Shown: positions 50,678 to 60,198, counted from the first letter of the stretch. The stretch: DNA of 64,000 nucleotides from Faeciplasma sp964650705 (GCA_964650705.1 CAZYUJ010000008.1:18079-82078); one strand, 5' to 3'. Notes: generated from the sequence alone by a model not told the origin. Numbers and translations are program-made.

Positions 50678-50992
50678 TTACACCTCCGAAATAGTTACTT
50701 TTATTGTGTTTGGATAATCCTCCGAAAGAAGCTGCAAATGGAACTTTAAGCCTTCGAGCATATCTTCTGCTTCCGAGGATTCCTCTAAAAGTCCGCACCT
50801 GATCTCGTTGTCAAACGCTTTTACGTCAGCCTTGACCTTTAAAATCTCGGTAACGGTGTTCGCAGTCATCATTACGCTTGACGAGACACTCGCACAAACG
50901 ATGTCCTTGCCAAACAATGCATATCCTGCGTGGCCTTTGATGGCAAAGCCCTTAACCCTGCCGTTGGTTGTTAAAAACTGAGCGTCAATCAT
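50678..50992 (-). CDS. prp: ribosomal-processing cysteine protease Prp
   Basis: 104 residues. GHAGYALFGKDIVCASVSS carries the His-Cys pair typical of Prp (His20 and Cys33 region). Cleaves the L27 extension. Lies between rplU and rpmA, the classic order, with its start touching the rplU stop. Confidence 0.95.
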   Translation of the reverse strand: MIDAQFLTTNGRVKGFAIKGHAGYALFGKDIVCASVSSSVMMTANTVTEILKVKADVKAFDNEIRCGLLEESSEAEDMLEGLKFHLQLLSEDYPNTIKVTISEV

Positions 50993-51306
50993 TATGCCTT
51001 GATAGCTTCAATTCTTACCTGTGTGTAGGGCTGTCTGTGACCCTGCTTCTTGTGAGAAGAACCCTTCTTGGGCTTGTAGGTAAATACAGTGATTTTCTTA
51101 GCCTTACCGTTCTTAAGAACTGTAGCATCAACGGTAGCACCTGCAACATAGGGAGCACCTACGGTGGTGGATTCGCCGTTAGAAACAACGATGACCTTAT
51201 CGAAGGTTACGTTTTCTTCAGCTTCAACGGGGAGCTTTTCGATGAAGAGGATATCGCCCTCTTTAACCTGATACTGCTTTCCGCCTGTTTCAATTACTGC
51301 GTACAT
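50992..51306 (-). CDS. rplU: 50S ribosomal protein L21
   Basis: 104 residues from the ATG at 51306; a longer frame extends through the leader and is not real. MYAVIETGGKQYQVKEGD is the family start, and KKGSSHKKQGHRQPYTQVRI the basic rRNA-binding end. First gene of rplU-prp-rpmA. Confidence 0.97.
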   Translation of the reverse strand: MYAVIETGGKQYQVKEGDILFIEKLPVEAEENVTFDKVIVVSNGESTTVGAPYVAGATVDATVLKNGKAKKITVFTYKPKKGSSHKKQGHRQPYTQVRIEAIKA

Positions 51307-51395
51307 TATAAGTTGGCACCTGCCTTTACTATAAAACTCGCTACGTTTCGGCACGGTTTTTCACCGATTTTCGGGAGCCGAGCATATGCGGCTTG
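51307..51395 (-). ncRNA. ribosomal protein L21 leader
   Basis: The minus-strand leader just before rplU has ATCGGTGAAAAACCGTGCCGAAACGTAGCGAG-like structured sequence (split here: CGGTGAAAAACCG hairpin, then GCCGAAACGTAGCGAG) and AAAGGCAGGTGCC by the start. These match my memory of the Firmicutes L21 leader, an autoregulatory element. Called from pattern memory, not from a covariance model. Confidence 0.65.
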
Positions 51396-51462
51396 AGTAT
51401 TGTACCATATTAAATATATGGGTGCAAGGATATTTCGAAAAATTCACAAAAAGTTTACAAAG

Positions 51463-51600
51463 TCAGCGAGGCGTGAAGCGCCGCGCACGGAGTGCTGTGG
51501 CGTTTCGTGCCGAGCGGTGGTTGGTCGGTTGCTTCTGAGCCGACGTCCGGCGCTGCGGCTCTTGCGGCGGAGCTGCAGGAGTCAGCGGCGGGTGGAGGCG
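51463..51600. repeat. GC-rich intergenic island h
   Basis: The longest island (about 138 bases), ending one base from the clpE stop codon. Contains GGCG-TGAAG-CGCC and GGCGGAGCTGCAGGAGTCAG-type words resembling GCCGCAGGAAGTCGGGG in island g. Together with the L21 leader it fills the 295-base gap before rplU. Confidence 0.65.
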
Positions 51601-51601
51601 G

Positions 51602-53890
51602 TCAAACGCCTTCGACGACGAGTTTGCCGTCAGCGGCAGTTACATTTATTGTGCGAAGCTTGATCTCACCCGAGGTGATGATAAGATTTGCTATCTTATC
51701 CTCGACCTCTTTTCGGATTACGCGGCGGATATCACGGGCGCCGTATTTTGCATTAAATGCGATTGAAGCGATCGCCTCTTCGGCGGCACGATCAAATGTG
51801 AACATGATAAGCTTATCAGCCAAAGGAGCTTCCATTTCCTTAAGCATAAGGTGTGCGATATCGGCATAATTTTCCTCGGTTAAGGGATTGAACACGACGA
51901 TCTCATCAACACGGCTGATGAACTCTGGTCTTAGGAAATCACGAAGACCTTTCATCGCTCTATCCTTAGAGATCTCAGCTTGACTTCTTTCAAAGCCCAT
52001 ACCCGATTTATCTGTTGAGCCCGCGTTAGAAGTCATGATTATGACGGTATTCTCAAACGAAACGCTTCTTCCCTGTGCGTCATTAACTCTGCCCTCATCG
52101 AGAATCTGAAGAAGGATATTCATAACGTCGGGATGAGCTTTTTCGATCTCGTCGAACAAGACAACGGAATAAGGCTTGCGGCGCACCTTTTCGGTGAGCT
52201 GACCTGCCTCGTCATATCCGACATAGCCCGGAGGCGAGCCGATAAGACGGGAAACCGTGTGCTTTTCCATATATTCTGACATATCGATGCGGATCAGCGG
52301 TTCTGTTGCATCAAAAAGCTCCGAAGCGAGCGTTTTAGCAAGCTCTGTCTTTCCGACACCGGTGGGACCTACGAAGATAAACGATGCAGGTCGGCGGCGT
52401 GAAGTGAGCTGAACTCGAGAACGGCGAACAGCCGAGCAAACAAGGTCGATAGCGTCTGGCTGGCCGATGATCTTTTTGCTCAGCGCTTCGTGAAGATTTC
52501 TTATTTTTGCATATTCAGATTCAACGATCTTGTTTGCGGGAATACCCGTCCAAAGCTCAATGACCTTTGACAGATCGGCATCTGTCACGCAAACCTTGTC
52601 AGCTTCGAGCTGTGCGGCAGCGTATTCAGCTTCAAGCTTTGATATCTCAGCCTTGGTTTTGACGATGTTTTCGTAATCAAGCTCTTCTGCTGATTCAAGC
52701 TCAGAAAGAGCTGTATTCATTTCGGAAAGCTGAGTTTCCAAAGCTGTTGCCTTGGCGATCTCGGGACTTCTGATGGATGCGCACGCACAGGATTCATCCA
52801 AAAGATCAATTGCCTTGTCGGGAAGGAATCTGTCATTTATATAGCGCTCAGATAAAACGGCACACATTCTCACAGCGGCGTCCGATATCTTTACACGGTG
52901 ATATTTTTCATAGTATTTCTTTATACCCATGAGGACTTCAACAGTGTCATCAACAGTGGGTTCAGAAACGGTTATCGGCTGGAAACGGCGCTCAAGCGCA
53001 GAATCCTTTTCGATATATTTGCGGTATTCTTTAAATGTCGTGGCACCGATGACCTGAAGCTCGCCTCTTGAAAGGGCAGGCTTAAGGATGTTGGCGGCGT
53101 TCATCGTTCCCTCGCTATCCCCTGTTCCGACAAGATTGTGAACCTCATCGATGAAGAGGATGACGTTGCCTTCACGCTTGACCTCTTCAATAAGGCCTTT
53201 GATTCGGCTTTCAAACTGTCCTCTGAACTGAGTTCCTGCAACAAGGGCGGTAAGATCCAAGAGATAGAGCTGTTTATCCTTGAGGTTGAACGGAACATCT
53301 CCTGCGACGATTTTTTGAGCGATACCCTCAGCAATAGCGGTCTTACCAACGCCCGGTTCACCGATAAAGCAGGGGTTATTCTTTTGGCGACGGCTTAAGA
53401 TCTGAACGGCTCTTCCGATCTCGCGGTCGCGTCCGATGATGTTATCAAGCTTACCTTCGCGGGCTCTGCCGGTCAAATTAGTACAATAGGTTGTGAGGAA
53501 CTTGAGCTCCTGCTGTTCCTTTTTTGCCTTTTTATCCTTTTTGTCCTTAGCTTTGTCTTTAGCGGATCTGTCGCCGTTTTCAGAGGGGGTTATAGCGTTG
53601 GGATTGGGATTATTTCCGCCGAGCTGACCCAAAAGGTTGGTCAAAAAGTTAGGCATCGCGCCTGTTCCGCCCATTTCAAAGGAATCGCCGTCAGCATCCA
53701 TTGTCATGCTTTCCATCAAAGAATCGAGATCCTCTTCGGAAATTCCCATCTGCTTCATATAGTCATCAACTTGAGTTATGCCCATTTCACGGGCACAAAC
53801 AAAGCAAAGTCCTTCATTCTTTTTCTCGTTGCCGTTCATTGTTGTGATAAAAACGGCAGCGGGACGTTTTTTGCATCTTGAACAAATCAT
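51602..53890 (-). CDS. clpE: ClpE-type Clp ATPase with N-terminal zinc finger
   Basis: 762 residues. The N-terminus has a four-Cys zinc finger (Cys3, Cys6, Cys29, Cys32) instead of the double Clp-N domain, which sets it with ClpE rather than ClpC. A charged Lys/Asp-rich linker (about 100-125) follows. AAA domain 1 has GEPGVGKTA and FIDEVHNL, a middle coiled region follows, and AAA domain 2 has GPTGVGKTE and LFDEIEKAHPDV. The MGF loop near residue 655 is where ClpP docks, so this is a protease partner. AGGAGA ribosome site. No CtsR gene or CtsR box was seen. Confidence 0.9.
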   Translation of the reverse strand: MICSRCKKRPAAVFITTMNGNEKKNEGLCFVCAREMGITQVDDYMKQMGISEEDLDSLMESMTMDADGDSFEMGGTGAMPNFLTNLLGQLGGNNPNPNAITPSENGDRSAKDKAKDKKDKKAKKEQQELKFLTTYCTNLTGRAREGKLDNIIGRDREIGRAVQILSRRQKNNPCFIGEPGVGKTAIAEGIAQKIVAGDVPFNLKDKQLYLLDLTALVAGTQFRGQFESRIKGLIEEVKREGNVILFIDEVHNLVGTGDSEGTMNAANILKPALSRGELQVIGATTFKEYRKYIEKDSALERRFQPITVSEPTVDDTVEVLMGIKKYYEKYHRVKISDAAVRMCAVLSERYINDRFLPDKAIDLLDESCACASIRSPEIAKATALETQLSEMNTALSELESAEELDYENIVKTKAEISKLEAEYAAAQLEADKVCVTDADLSKVIELWTGIPANKIVESEYAKIRNLHEALSKKIIGQPDAIDLVCSAVRRSRVQLTSRRRPASFIFVGPTGVGKTELAKTLASELFDATEPLIRIDMSEYMEKHTVSRLIGSPPGYVGYDEAGQLTEKVRRKPYSVVLFDEIEKAHPDVMNILLQILDEGRVNDAQGRSVSFENTVIIMTSNAGSTDKSGMGFERSQAEISKDRAMKGLRDFLRPEFISRVDEIVVFNPLTEENYADIAHLMLKEMEAPLADKLIMFTFDRAAEEAIASIAFNAKYGARDIRRVIRKEVEDKIANLIITSGEIKLRTINVTAADGKLVVEGV

Positions 53891-53908
53891 TTAGTATCTC
53901 CTGAAAAA

Positions 53909-54808
53909 TTAGATAAGTGTGCTGATATCAAGGTTATAGAAAATCTTGAAAATGCGTGTGAGTTCGATGGTTTGATTGTTTATAAACATCAGCGAGCCCT
54001 CGGTCAAATAAATAGCCAAACGGATCGCCAGAGCGAGTGCATAGATAAATATTATACCCTCAACAGCGCCCAAAACAGCACCCAAAAGCGAATTTACGGG
54101 GCCGATGAGAGGGATCTTGTTGACAAGCTTGAAGGAATCGGACACGGGAGCGATTATGAGGCGGAACAATAGCATCAATACAAGCCAGACAATTATCTTG
54201 AGCAAGCCCTTTACAACGGGAGCCACAAGATTTTCTTCCGCAGCTATCGCAGTCTCCTGCTTATCGCCGCCGATAAAAGCGCTTAATACGTTGCCGATGC
54301 CTTCTGTAGTTCCCTCAATAGAAACGAGCATTTCATTCAAAAGATCGTTGGAGACAGCTCCGCCCAAAAGCGACGTGAGCATTTTTTCGATAACGGATTC
54401 TTCGACCTCGGTCTTGATCTCATCGGTGTCACTTACGGCACCGTTGTTTTTCATTTCTTTCGCAATATTTTCAAAGAAATCGCCCGTGGAGGAAAGGAGG
54501 TTACCTAGCTCGTAATCCGACATTTCAACTCCATAGTCGCCTTCTGTGATAGCTTCCATTGCGACCTTTGAGGGATCGGTATCCTCAGAAGTCTCGCTGA
54601 GTCCGGATATGACAGCTTCTTTTATAAAATTATTGTATATGATAGGAGAAGCGATCTCGGCGCCTATCCAGCTTATAAGAACAGAAGCTACGACCAAAAC
54701 TATGAAAACAGCGCTCCGCAAAAAGCCGCGCTTTGCGCCGATATATAGACAAACCAGCAATATGCCGATTATCAAAACATCATAAAACCAATAGAGCTGT
54801 GATGCCAT
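53909..54808 (-). CDS. CvpA family membrane protein
   Basis: 299 residues. The CvpA/colicin V production-type start (YDVLIIGILLVCLYIGAKRGFLRSAVF) covers the first two helices. Then comes a long soluble, acidic insert (about 60-185, rich in Glu, Ser and Thr), then two or three more helices with NSLLGAVLGAVEGIIFIYAL. The insert is longer than in the usual 160-residue CvpA. The molecular function of the family is unsettled. Upstream are DUF5711 and truA genes in the same direction. Confidence 0.85.
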   Translation of the reverse strand: MASQLYWFYDVLIIGILLVCLYIGAKRGFLRSAVFIVLVVASVLISWIGAEIASPIIYNNFIKEAVISGLSETSEDTDPSKVAMEAITEGDYGVEMSDYELGNLLSSTGDFFENIAKEMKNNGAVSDTDEIKTEVEESVIEKMLTSLLGGAVSNDLLNEMLVSIEGTTEGIGNVLSAFIGGDKQETAIAAEENLVAPVVKGLLKIIVWLVLMLLFRLIIAPVSDSFKLVNKIPLIGPVNSLLGAVLGAVEGIIFIYALALAIRLAIYLTEGSLMFINNQTIELTRIFKIFYNLDISTLI

Positions 54809-54837
54809 ATAAACAGATCTCCTTTCGTAATGTGTGA

Positions 54838-56019
54838 TCAGTGGACAAAGTCGATTCTTTGGATGTTGCGATAGCCCATTAAATATACGCTGTCACCCAA
54901 AACAGCAAATGAACGGTAGATATCGTCAAGCTTCGCCGTGGCAAGGCTTTCGCCTTTACTGCTAATAGCATATAGCTGAGTGTCAGTATTGTAATATACT
55001 GTGCTGTCGTTGACGAAAATATGATTAACGCTGTCCTCAAGAGCGATATCTGTTACATCCTCAGAATTATATGAGTATATCGAAACATTCGTGTGGTTTA
55101 CGCCCACACTTTCGAAAATGAGGGCACAAGTGCTGTCGCTGAGGCTGTATGAGACGAGGTCGAAATCGAATTCAGAGGTGAATTCGATCGTACCGTCCTC
55201 TGTGAAACGGTATAAGGCATCGTCAGCGATAAGCCAGAAGCCGTCATCCTTGCAATGTCCGAGTGCAAAGGTGAGTGCCTTTACAGGAGAGGTCTTGAAC
55301 TTGATATCGGTCGAAGAGAAATCAAGCGCCGTAACACAAGAATTGAACTCGCCTCCGAGAGCATAAGTGCTTGAGACCAGGCAGCCCTTGCCCGAATCGT
55401 CGATAGAAATAGCGGTGATCATGTTGCCGTCAGCCCAATGGAATATCTCCGAGCCGTTGCGGTCATATACCGTTAAATAGGATGAGTATTTGTCAGTTGA
55501 TGTGACGATCGCAACGCTGCCGTCAGCTCCTACTGCGCCGAGCAGGATCTGATCTGTCAGTTTCTTCGAGAATACCTGTTTCTTTGCGCTGCACACCATA
55601 AAGTTATATCCCCCGAGATCATAGATGAGTGTGCGCTTTTCGGCAGAGGTTATTATCGGATTCGAATAGGTTGCCTGAACCGAGAAGGAGATATCGCCCG
55701 AGTGATCGTATACATAGAACTCGGTATCGGCAAAAAGAGTCCAGCCGTTGCCGAGAGTGCCGATAGCAGTGTTGGTTTTTTTGCTTATGTCAATAGGATA
55801 ATTGCCTTCTGCGATTGAAGCCTCACCAAACGAGGTGTTGGTTTCGGCACGTTCGAGGATTCCATCAAGATAGACTATCCAGCGATCCTGGGTTACATAT
55901 ATGATTCCGACTGCCAAGACAACTGCAAAAACAAACAACAGGTTTTTCACGGTACGCTTTGCTTTGCGTTTACGCCGAAGCTTTCGCATATCGGTCTCAA
56001 AAGAGTTTATGCTTGACAC
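54838..56019 (-). CDS. DUF5711-like single-pass protein with beta-propeller-like ectodomain
   Basis: 393 residues from a GTG behind GGGAGGAAAG. A basic N-terminus (KLRRKRKAKRTVK), one helix (about 26-45), and an extracellular part of repeating beta blades with patterns such as VYDRNGSEIFHW and YRFTEDGTIEFTS. This matches DUF5711 proteins found in Clostridia, which have no known function. It lies between truA and cvpA. Confidence 0.75.
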   Translation of the reverse strand: MSSINSFETDMRKLRRKRKAKRTVKNLLFVFAVVLAVGIIYVTQDRWIVYLDGILERAETNTSFGEASIAEGNYPIDISKKTNTAIGTLGNGWTLFADTEFYVYDHSGDISFSVQATYSNPIITSAEKRTLIYDLGGYNFMVCSAKKQVFSKKLTDQILLGAVGADGSVAIVTSTDKYSSYLTVYDRNGSEIFHWADGNMITAISIDDSGKGCLVSSTYALGGEFNSCVTALDFSSTDIKFKTSPVKALTFALGHCKDDGFWLIADDALYRFTEDGTIEFTSEFDFDLVSYSLSDSTCALIFESVGVNHTNVSIYSYNSEDVTDIALEDSVNHIFVNDSTVYYNTDTQLYAISSKGESLATAKLDDIYRSFAVLGDSVYLMGYRNIQRIDFVH

Positions 56020-56045
56020 TTGGCTTTCCTCCCATCTTCAAAAAA

Positions 56046-56780
56046 TCAGTAGAATACTTTATTAAGATACAGTCCCTGTGGGGGGACAGTTTTGCCCGCT
56101 TTTGTTCTGTCAAGGGAAGCGATTATTTGCGGAATTGAATCTTTTGGGAGCTTGTCATCGTTGATGAACAAAAGAGTTCCCACCATGATACGCACCATGT
56201 TATATAGGAAACCGTCACCCGAAACGGTGAACTTGACTAAGTCACCTTCACGCTCGACCTTGAAATCAAAAACCGTGCGGACGGTAATTTCCTTGTCGCA
56301 AGCGGTCGCACAAAAGGATTTGAAATCGTGTGTGCCGATGAAATCCTTGCAGGCAAGGTTTAGCTTTTCGGCATCTATCGGGAACCAGCTTCGATACGCA
56401 GTATCAGCATAGAAGGGCGACTTTATCTCGCTGTTATGGATGATATAGACGTATTCCTTGCCCTTGCAATCAAATCTTGCGTGGAAATCATCCGCAGCTT
56501 CTTCACATTCGAGGATCGAAATATCGGGCGGCAAAACGCCGTTAAGCCCGAAGATAACACCTCTTGGGTCGATATCTGTCTCCAATGCGACGCTGAACAC
56601 AAACTTATTAGCGTGAACGCCTGCATCCGTTCGAGAACAGCCGTTGATCGTCACACGCTCGCCCAAAAGCTTGTAAATAGTGTCCTCAACAGTTCCCTGA
56701 ACGGTTTTCAAATTTGGTTGGCGCTGAAAGCCGTGATAATTTGTGCCCTTGAAGGACATTGTAACTTTATAGTTTTTCAT
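56046..56780 (-). CDS. truA: tRNA pseudouridine(38-40) synthase
   Basis: 244 residues from the ATG at 56780, which overlaps the ecfT stop as ATGA. YKVTMSFKGTNYHGFQRQP is split around the first strand, CSRTDAGVHA holds the catalytic Asp, and FLYNMVRIMVGTLL is the C-terminal signature. Position after ecfT is the conserved Firmicutes order. Confidence 0.96.
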   Translation of the reverse strand: MKNYKVTMSFKGTNYHGFQRQPNLKTVQGTVEDTIYKLLGERVTINGCSRTDAGVHANKFVFSVALETDIDPRGVIFGLNGVLPPDISILECEEAADDFHARFDCKGKEYVYIIHNSEIKSPFYADTAYRSWFPIDAEKLNLACKDFIGTHDFKSFCATACDKEITVRTVFDFKVEREGDLVKFTVSGDGFLYNMVRIMVGTLLFINDDKLPKDSIPQIIASLDRTKAGKTVPPQGLYLNKVFY

Positions 56781-57586
56781 ATCGGCAACAGTCCGTTCAA
56801 CACAAAGATCCCTGCCATGAAGATAATCGTTACCAAAACCGTGAGCCAATCACGGGCTGCGGTTTTGAGCTGACGCATTCTTGTTCTTCCGTCACCGCCG
56901 TGATAGCAGCGGCATTCCATGGCAAGTGCCAGATCCTCGGCACGTCTGAAAGCTGAGACGAACAAAGGAATGAGTATCGGGATGAGTGCTTTTGCACGCT
57001 GTAAAACCGAACCCGACTCCAGATCAGCACCTCTCGCCTTTTGAGCAGACATTATCTTGTCGGTCTCCTCGATGAGTGTGGGGATGAAGCGAAGTGCGAT
57101 AGTCATCATCATTGCGATCTCGTGTGCCGGGAATTTTATGACCTTTAAAGGTGACAAAATGCGCTCGATAGCGTCGGTCAACGTGATCGGAGATGTGGTA
57201 TAAGTCAGAAGCGAGGTTCCGCAGATTAAGAATATGATCCTTACAGCCATGAAGATCATGGTACGGACTCCTTCCGCAGTAATATTAATGATCCACCACG
57301 AAATGAGGACAGTTTCGCCCTCAACAAAGAAGAGGTTCAATATACCTGTGATGATGATGATGGGGAGTATCGGCTTGATGCTTTTGAGCATCATTTTTAT
57401 CGGGATCCCTGAGATCAGGAAGGCGGCGATCATATAGATCATTCCGATGCCCAAGCCCAAAAAGCCGGATGCTGCAAAGAGCATAACTATATATAAAGCG
57501 GTCAAGAGGATCTTAATTCGGGGGTCTAAGCGATGAATTAAGGATTTTCCGGGGAAATATTGACCGATGGTAATATCCTTTATCAA
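56777..57586 (-). CDS. ecfT: energy-coupling factor transporter transmembrane subunit EcfT
   Basis: 269 residues from a TTG start. Four or five helices; the QYFPGKSLIHRLDPRIKI start and the two Ala-Arg-Gly-type coupling motifs (KARGADL and MECRCYHGG) contact the ATPases. Forms the module that drives interchangeable S components such as the FolT at 31974 and the orphan at 45886. Confidence 0.95.
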   Translation of the reverse strand: MIKDITIGQYFPGKSLIHRLDPRIKILLTALYIVMLFAASGFLGLGIGMIYMIAAFLISGIPIKMMLKSIKPILPIIIITGILNLFFVEGETVLISWWIINITAEGVRTMIFMAVRIIFLICGTSLLTYTTSPITLTDAIERILSPLKVIKFPAHEIAMMMTIALRFIPTLIEETDKIMSAQKARGADLESGSVLQRAKALIPILIPLFVSAFRRAEDLALAMECRCYHGGDGRTRMRQLKTAARDWLTVLVTIIFMAGIFVLNGLLPI

Positions 57587-57592
57587 TGTTGG

Positions 57593-58453
57593 TTATCCTT
57601 TCTTTTGCTCCAAAAGCTTGAGTATAAGGTTCTTGGCATAGTCAACGGAGTATACCTCATCGTCGAAATCGATGCCCATTTCTTTAAGTTTCACAAAAAC
57701 TCTTGTTATTTGAGGAACGGTAAGTCCCATATCCGTGAGCTCTTTTGCTTTTGCAAAAACCTTCTCGGGAGTGTCATACATTATGACGTTTGATTCGCCC
57801 ATTACGAGAATTTTCGACACGGTTTTTGCTACGTCCTCCATCGAGTGGGAGACGAGCATTACGGTGTTGCCCTTTTCTTTATGATACTCTTTGATGAGTC
57901 CCAAAATACGGTCTCTTCCGTGAGGATCGAGCCCTGCGGTCGGTTCGTCTAAGATGAGCACTTTAGGCTCCATAGCCATTACACCTGCGATCGCAACACG
58001 GCGCTTCTGACCGCCCGAAAGCTCGAAAGGAGATTTATTCAAAACCTCCGGCTTTAAGCCGACAAGACGCACGGTCTCTTTTACACGGCGGTCGATCTCA
58101 TCATCGCTAAGACCCATGTTCTTCGGGCCGAAGGCGATGTCTTTATAGACAGTTTCCTCGAATAGTTGATATTCGGGATATTGGAACACGAGCCCGACCT
58201 TGAAGCGGATATCACGAAGGCGCGATTTATCGGCAAAAAGCTCTTCGCCCTCGACGAAGACCTTGCCCGATGTGGGCTTTAAAAGGCCGTTAAAGTGCTG
58301 GATCAGCGTTGACTTGCCCGATCCCGTGTGGCCGATAATGCCGACCATTTCGCCCTCTTCGATGTCGAGATTTATATTATCGAGCGCTACCTTTCGAAAA
58401 GGTGTCCCTTCGCCATATACATATGTTAAGTTTTCAGTTTTTAAAATTCCCAA
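57593..58453 (-). CDS. ecfA2: ECF transporter ATPase EcfA2
   Basis: 286 residues, ABC ATPase. GHTGSGKST (Walker A), FELSGGQKRRVAIAG (signature), ILDEPTAGLDPHGR (Walker B and D loop). The YQLFEETVYKDIAFGPKN Q-loop region and GxGTPFRKVALD-type start set it as the A2 (A') partner. One base apart from ecfA1. Confidence 0.95.
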   Translation of the reverse strand: MGILKTENLTYVYGEGTPFRKVALDNINLDIEEGEMVGIIGHTGSGKSTLIQHFNGLLKPTSGKVFVEGEELFADKSRLRDIRFKVGLVFQYPEYQLFEETVYKDIAFGPKNMGLSDDEIDRRVKETVRLVGLKPEVLNKSPFELSGGQKRRVAIAGVMAMEPKVLILDEPTAGLDPHGRDRILGLIKEYHKEKGNTVMLVSHSMEDVAKTVSKILVMGESNVIMYDTPEKVFAKAKELTDMGLTVPQITRVFVKLKEMGIDFDDEVYSVDYAKNLILKLLEQKKG

Positions 58454-58454
58454 C

Positions 58455-59315
58455 TTAGTTTTCGCCTTTCTTTAATAGCTCATAGAGTGCCTTGGCACAC
58501 TCTTCCTCTGTGATAATGTCGTTTGCAAGCGGAAGTCCGCAATCAATAAGTGCGTGTGTAAGCTCGGTGACCTGTGGGACGTCAAGCCCGACGGATCTGA
58601 GCAGCTTAAGCTGTGAAAAGACCTTTTTGGGCTCGTTATCCAATATTATCTTTCCGTTATCCATCACTATAACTCTGCCTGCTTGCGCTGCCTCTTCCAT
58701 ATAGTGAGTTATGAGGATTATTGTAACACCCATGGAGTTGAGCTGTTTGACGGTCTTCATTATCTCACGTCTGCCGATAGGGTCAAGCATAGCTGTAGGC
58801 TCGTCCATAACGATGCACTCGGGATTCATTGCAAGAACGCCTGCGATAGCGATACGCTGTTTCTGTCCTCCCGAAAGCTTGTGCGGAGCGTGCTCGCGGT
58901 ATTTATACATTCCGACGGTGTTAAGGGCTTCGTCGACCTTGAGCCTTATCTCGCTCGGCTCAACACCGATGTTTTCAAGGGCGAAAGCAACGTCCTCCTC
59001 AACAATTGTGGCAACTATTTGATTATCGGGGTTTTGGAAGACCATTCCGACGGTTTTTCTTATATCAAAAAGGTTTGCTTCATCCTTGGTGTTCATGCCG
59101 TTGATGAGAATATCACCCGATTCGGGAAGATTTATGGCGTTGAACATCTTCGCAAGTGTCGATTTTCCCGAGCCGTTATGTCCCAGAATTGCGACGAACT
59201 CTCCCCTCTTGATCTCCAAAGACAGGTCGGATATGACCGTGTTTTTTATAGGGGGCGTTTCAAAATCATTAGTATAGGAAAAGCTGACGTTTTTTACTTC
59301 AATAAAATTGCTCAT
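58455..59315 (-). CDS. ecfA1: ECF transporter ATPase EcfA1
   Basis: 286 residues. GHNGSGKSTLAK, FQNPDNQIVATIVEEDVAFALEN (A1-type Q loop), LSGGQKQRIAIAG, VMDEPTAMLDPIGR, and a C-terminal dimer domain. First of ecfA1-ecfA2-ecfT-truA. Confidence 0.95.
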   Translation of the reverse strand: MSNFIEVKNVSFSYTNDFETPPIKNTVISDLSLEIKRGEFVAILGHNGSGKSTLAKMFNAINLPESGDILINGMNTKDEANLFDIRKTVGMVFQNPDNQIVATIVEEDVAFALENIGVEPSEIRLKVDEALNTVGMYKYREHAPHKLSGGQKQRIAIAGVLAMNPECIVMDEPTAMLDPIGRREIMKTVKQLNSMGVTIILITHYMEEAAQAGRVIVMDNGKIILDNEPKKVFSQLKLLRSVGLDVPQVTELTHALIDCGLPLANDIITEEECAKALYELLKKGEN

Positions 59316-59332
59316 TTTAAATACCTTGAAAA

Positions 59333-60196
59333 TTATTTTTGCCAGATAGCTGTGCTTCCTGCAGGAAGAGGCATATTGGATTCCTCAACGGGAAGACCTA
59401 TCTCATCGGCGGTAACCTTTCCGCCGAACTGTTTTGTTAAAACGTTGTCGAGCATATATGCCATAACGGACGGCGAAAGTCCCGTTGTGTAGCTGTTTAA
59501 GACAAAGAACAAAGGGTCATCGCTCAGAACGCCCTTACAGAGCTTGATGAGGTCATAGATGCAGTCTTCGAGCTTCCAGACCTCACCCGAAGGGCCTCTT
59601 CCGTAGCTGGGGGGATCCATGATGATGGCATCATAGCGCTTTCCGCGGCGGATCTCACGCTCGACGAACTTTTCACAATCGTCAACTATCCAGCGGATAG
59701 GCTTTTCGGTCAAGTTTGATGCGGCGGCGTTTTCACGAGCCCACTGAACCATTCCCTTCGAAGCATCAACGTGGCAAACGCTTGCACCTGCGTTAGCGCA
59801 AGCAAGCGTTGCTCCGCCTGTATAGGCGAAGAGGTTTAGGACGTTTATCGGTCTTCCCGCGTTTTTAATGAGATCAGACATATAGTCCCAGTTGACAGCC
59901 TGCTCCGGGAAAAGACCTGTGTGCTTAAAGCCTGTGGGACGAATGATGAAGTTAAGGTCACCGTATGAAATCGTCCAGCTTTCGGGGAGCTTGCGGCGGT
60001 ATTCCCACTCTCCCCCGCCCTTGTTCGAGCGGTGATATATAGCATCGGCACCGCGCCAGAGAGGATTGCGGCGCTCGGTCTTCCAGATTATCTGAGGGTC
60101 GGGTCTGACAAGCGTTTTCCCCTTCCACGACTCGAGCTTTTCGCCGTCGGAAGTGTCTATAATGCGGTAATCAGTCCATTTATCGGCTATTCTCAC
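59333..60196 (-). CDS. class I SAM-dependent methyltransferase, RlmI/RlmK-like
   Basis: 287 residues from a GTG behind GGAGAA. A short N-terminal beta domain precedes a Rossmann methyltransferase. LNLFAYTGGATLACANAGA is split over the SAM motif, VDASKGMVQWARENA follows, and IIMDPPSYGRGPSGEVWKL holds the DPPSY motif typical of 23S rRNA cytosine-C5 and guanine-N2 enzymes related to RlmI/RlmL. No PUA domain is present. The target base cannot be told. Confidence 0.88.
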   Translation of the reverse strand: MRIADKWTDYRIIDTSDGEKLESWKGKTLVRPDPQIIWKTERRNPLWRGADAIYHRSNKGGGEWEYRRKLPESWTISYGDLNFIIRPTGFKHTGLFPEQAVNWDYMSDLIKNAGRPINVLNLFAYTGGATLACANAGASVCHVDASKGMVQWARENAAASNLTEKPIRWIVDDCEKFVEREIRRGKRYDAIIMDPPSYGRGPSGEVWKLEDCIYDLIKLCKGVLSDDPLFFVLNSYTTGLSPSVMAYMLDNVLTKQFGGKVTADEIGLPVEESNMPLPAGSTAIWQK

Positions 60197-60198
60197 GT

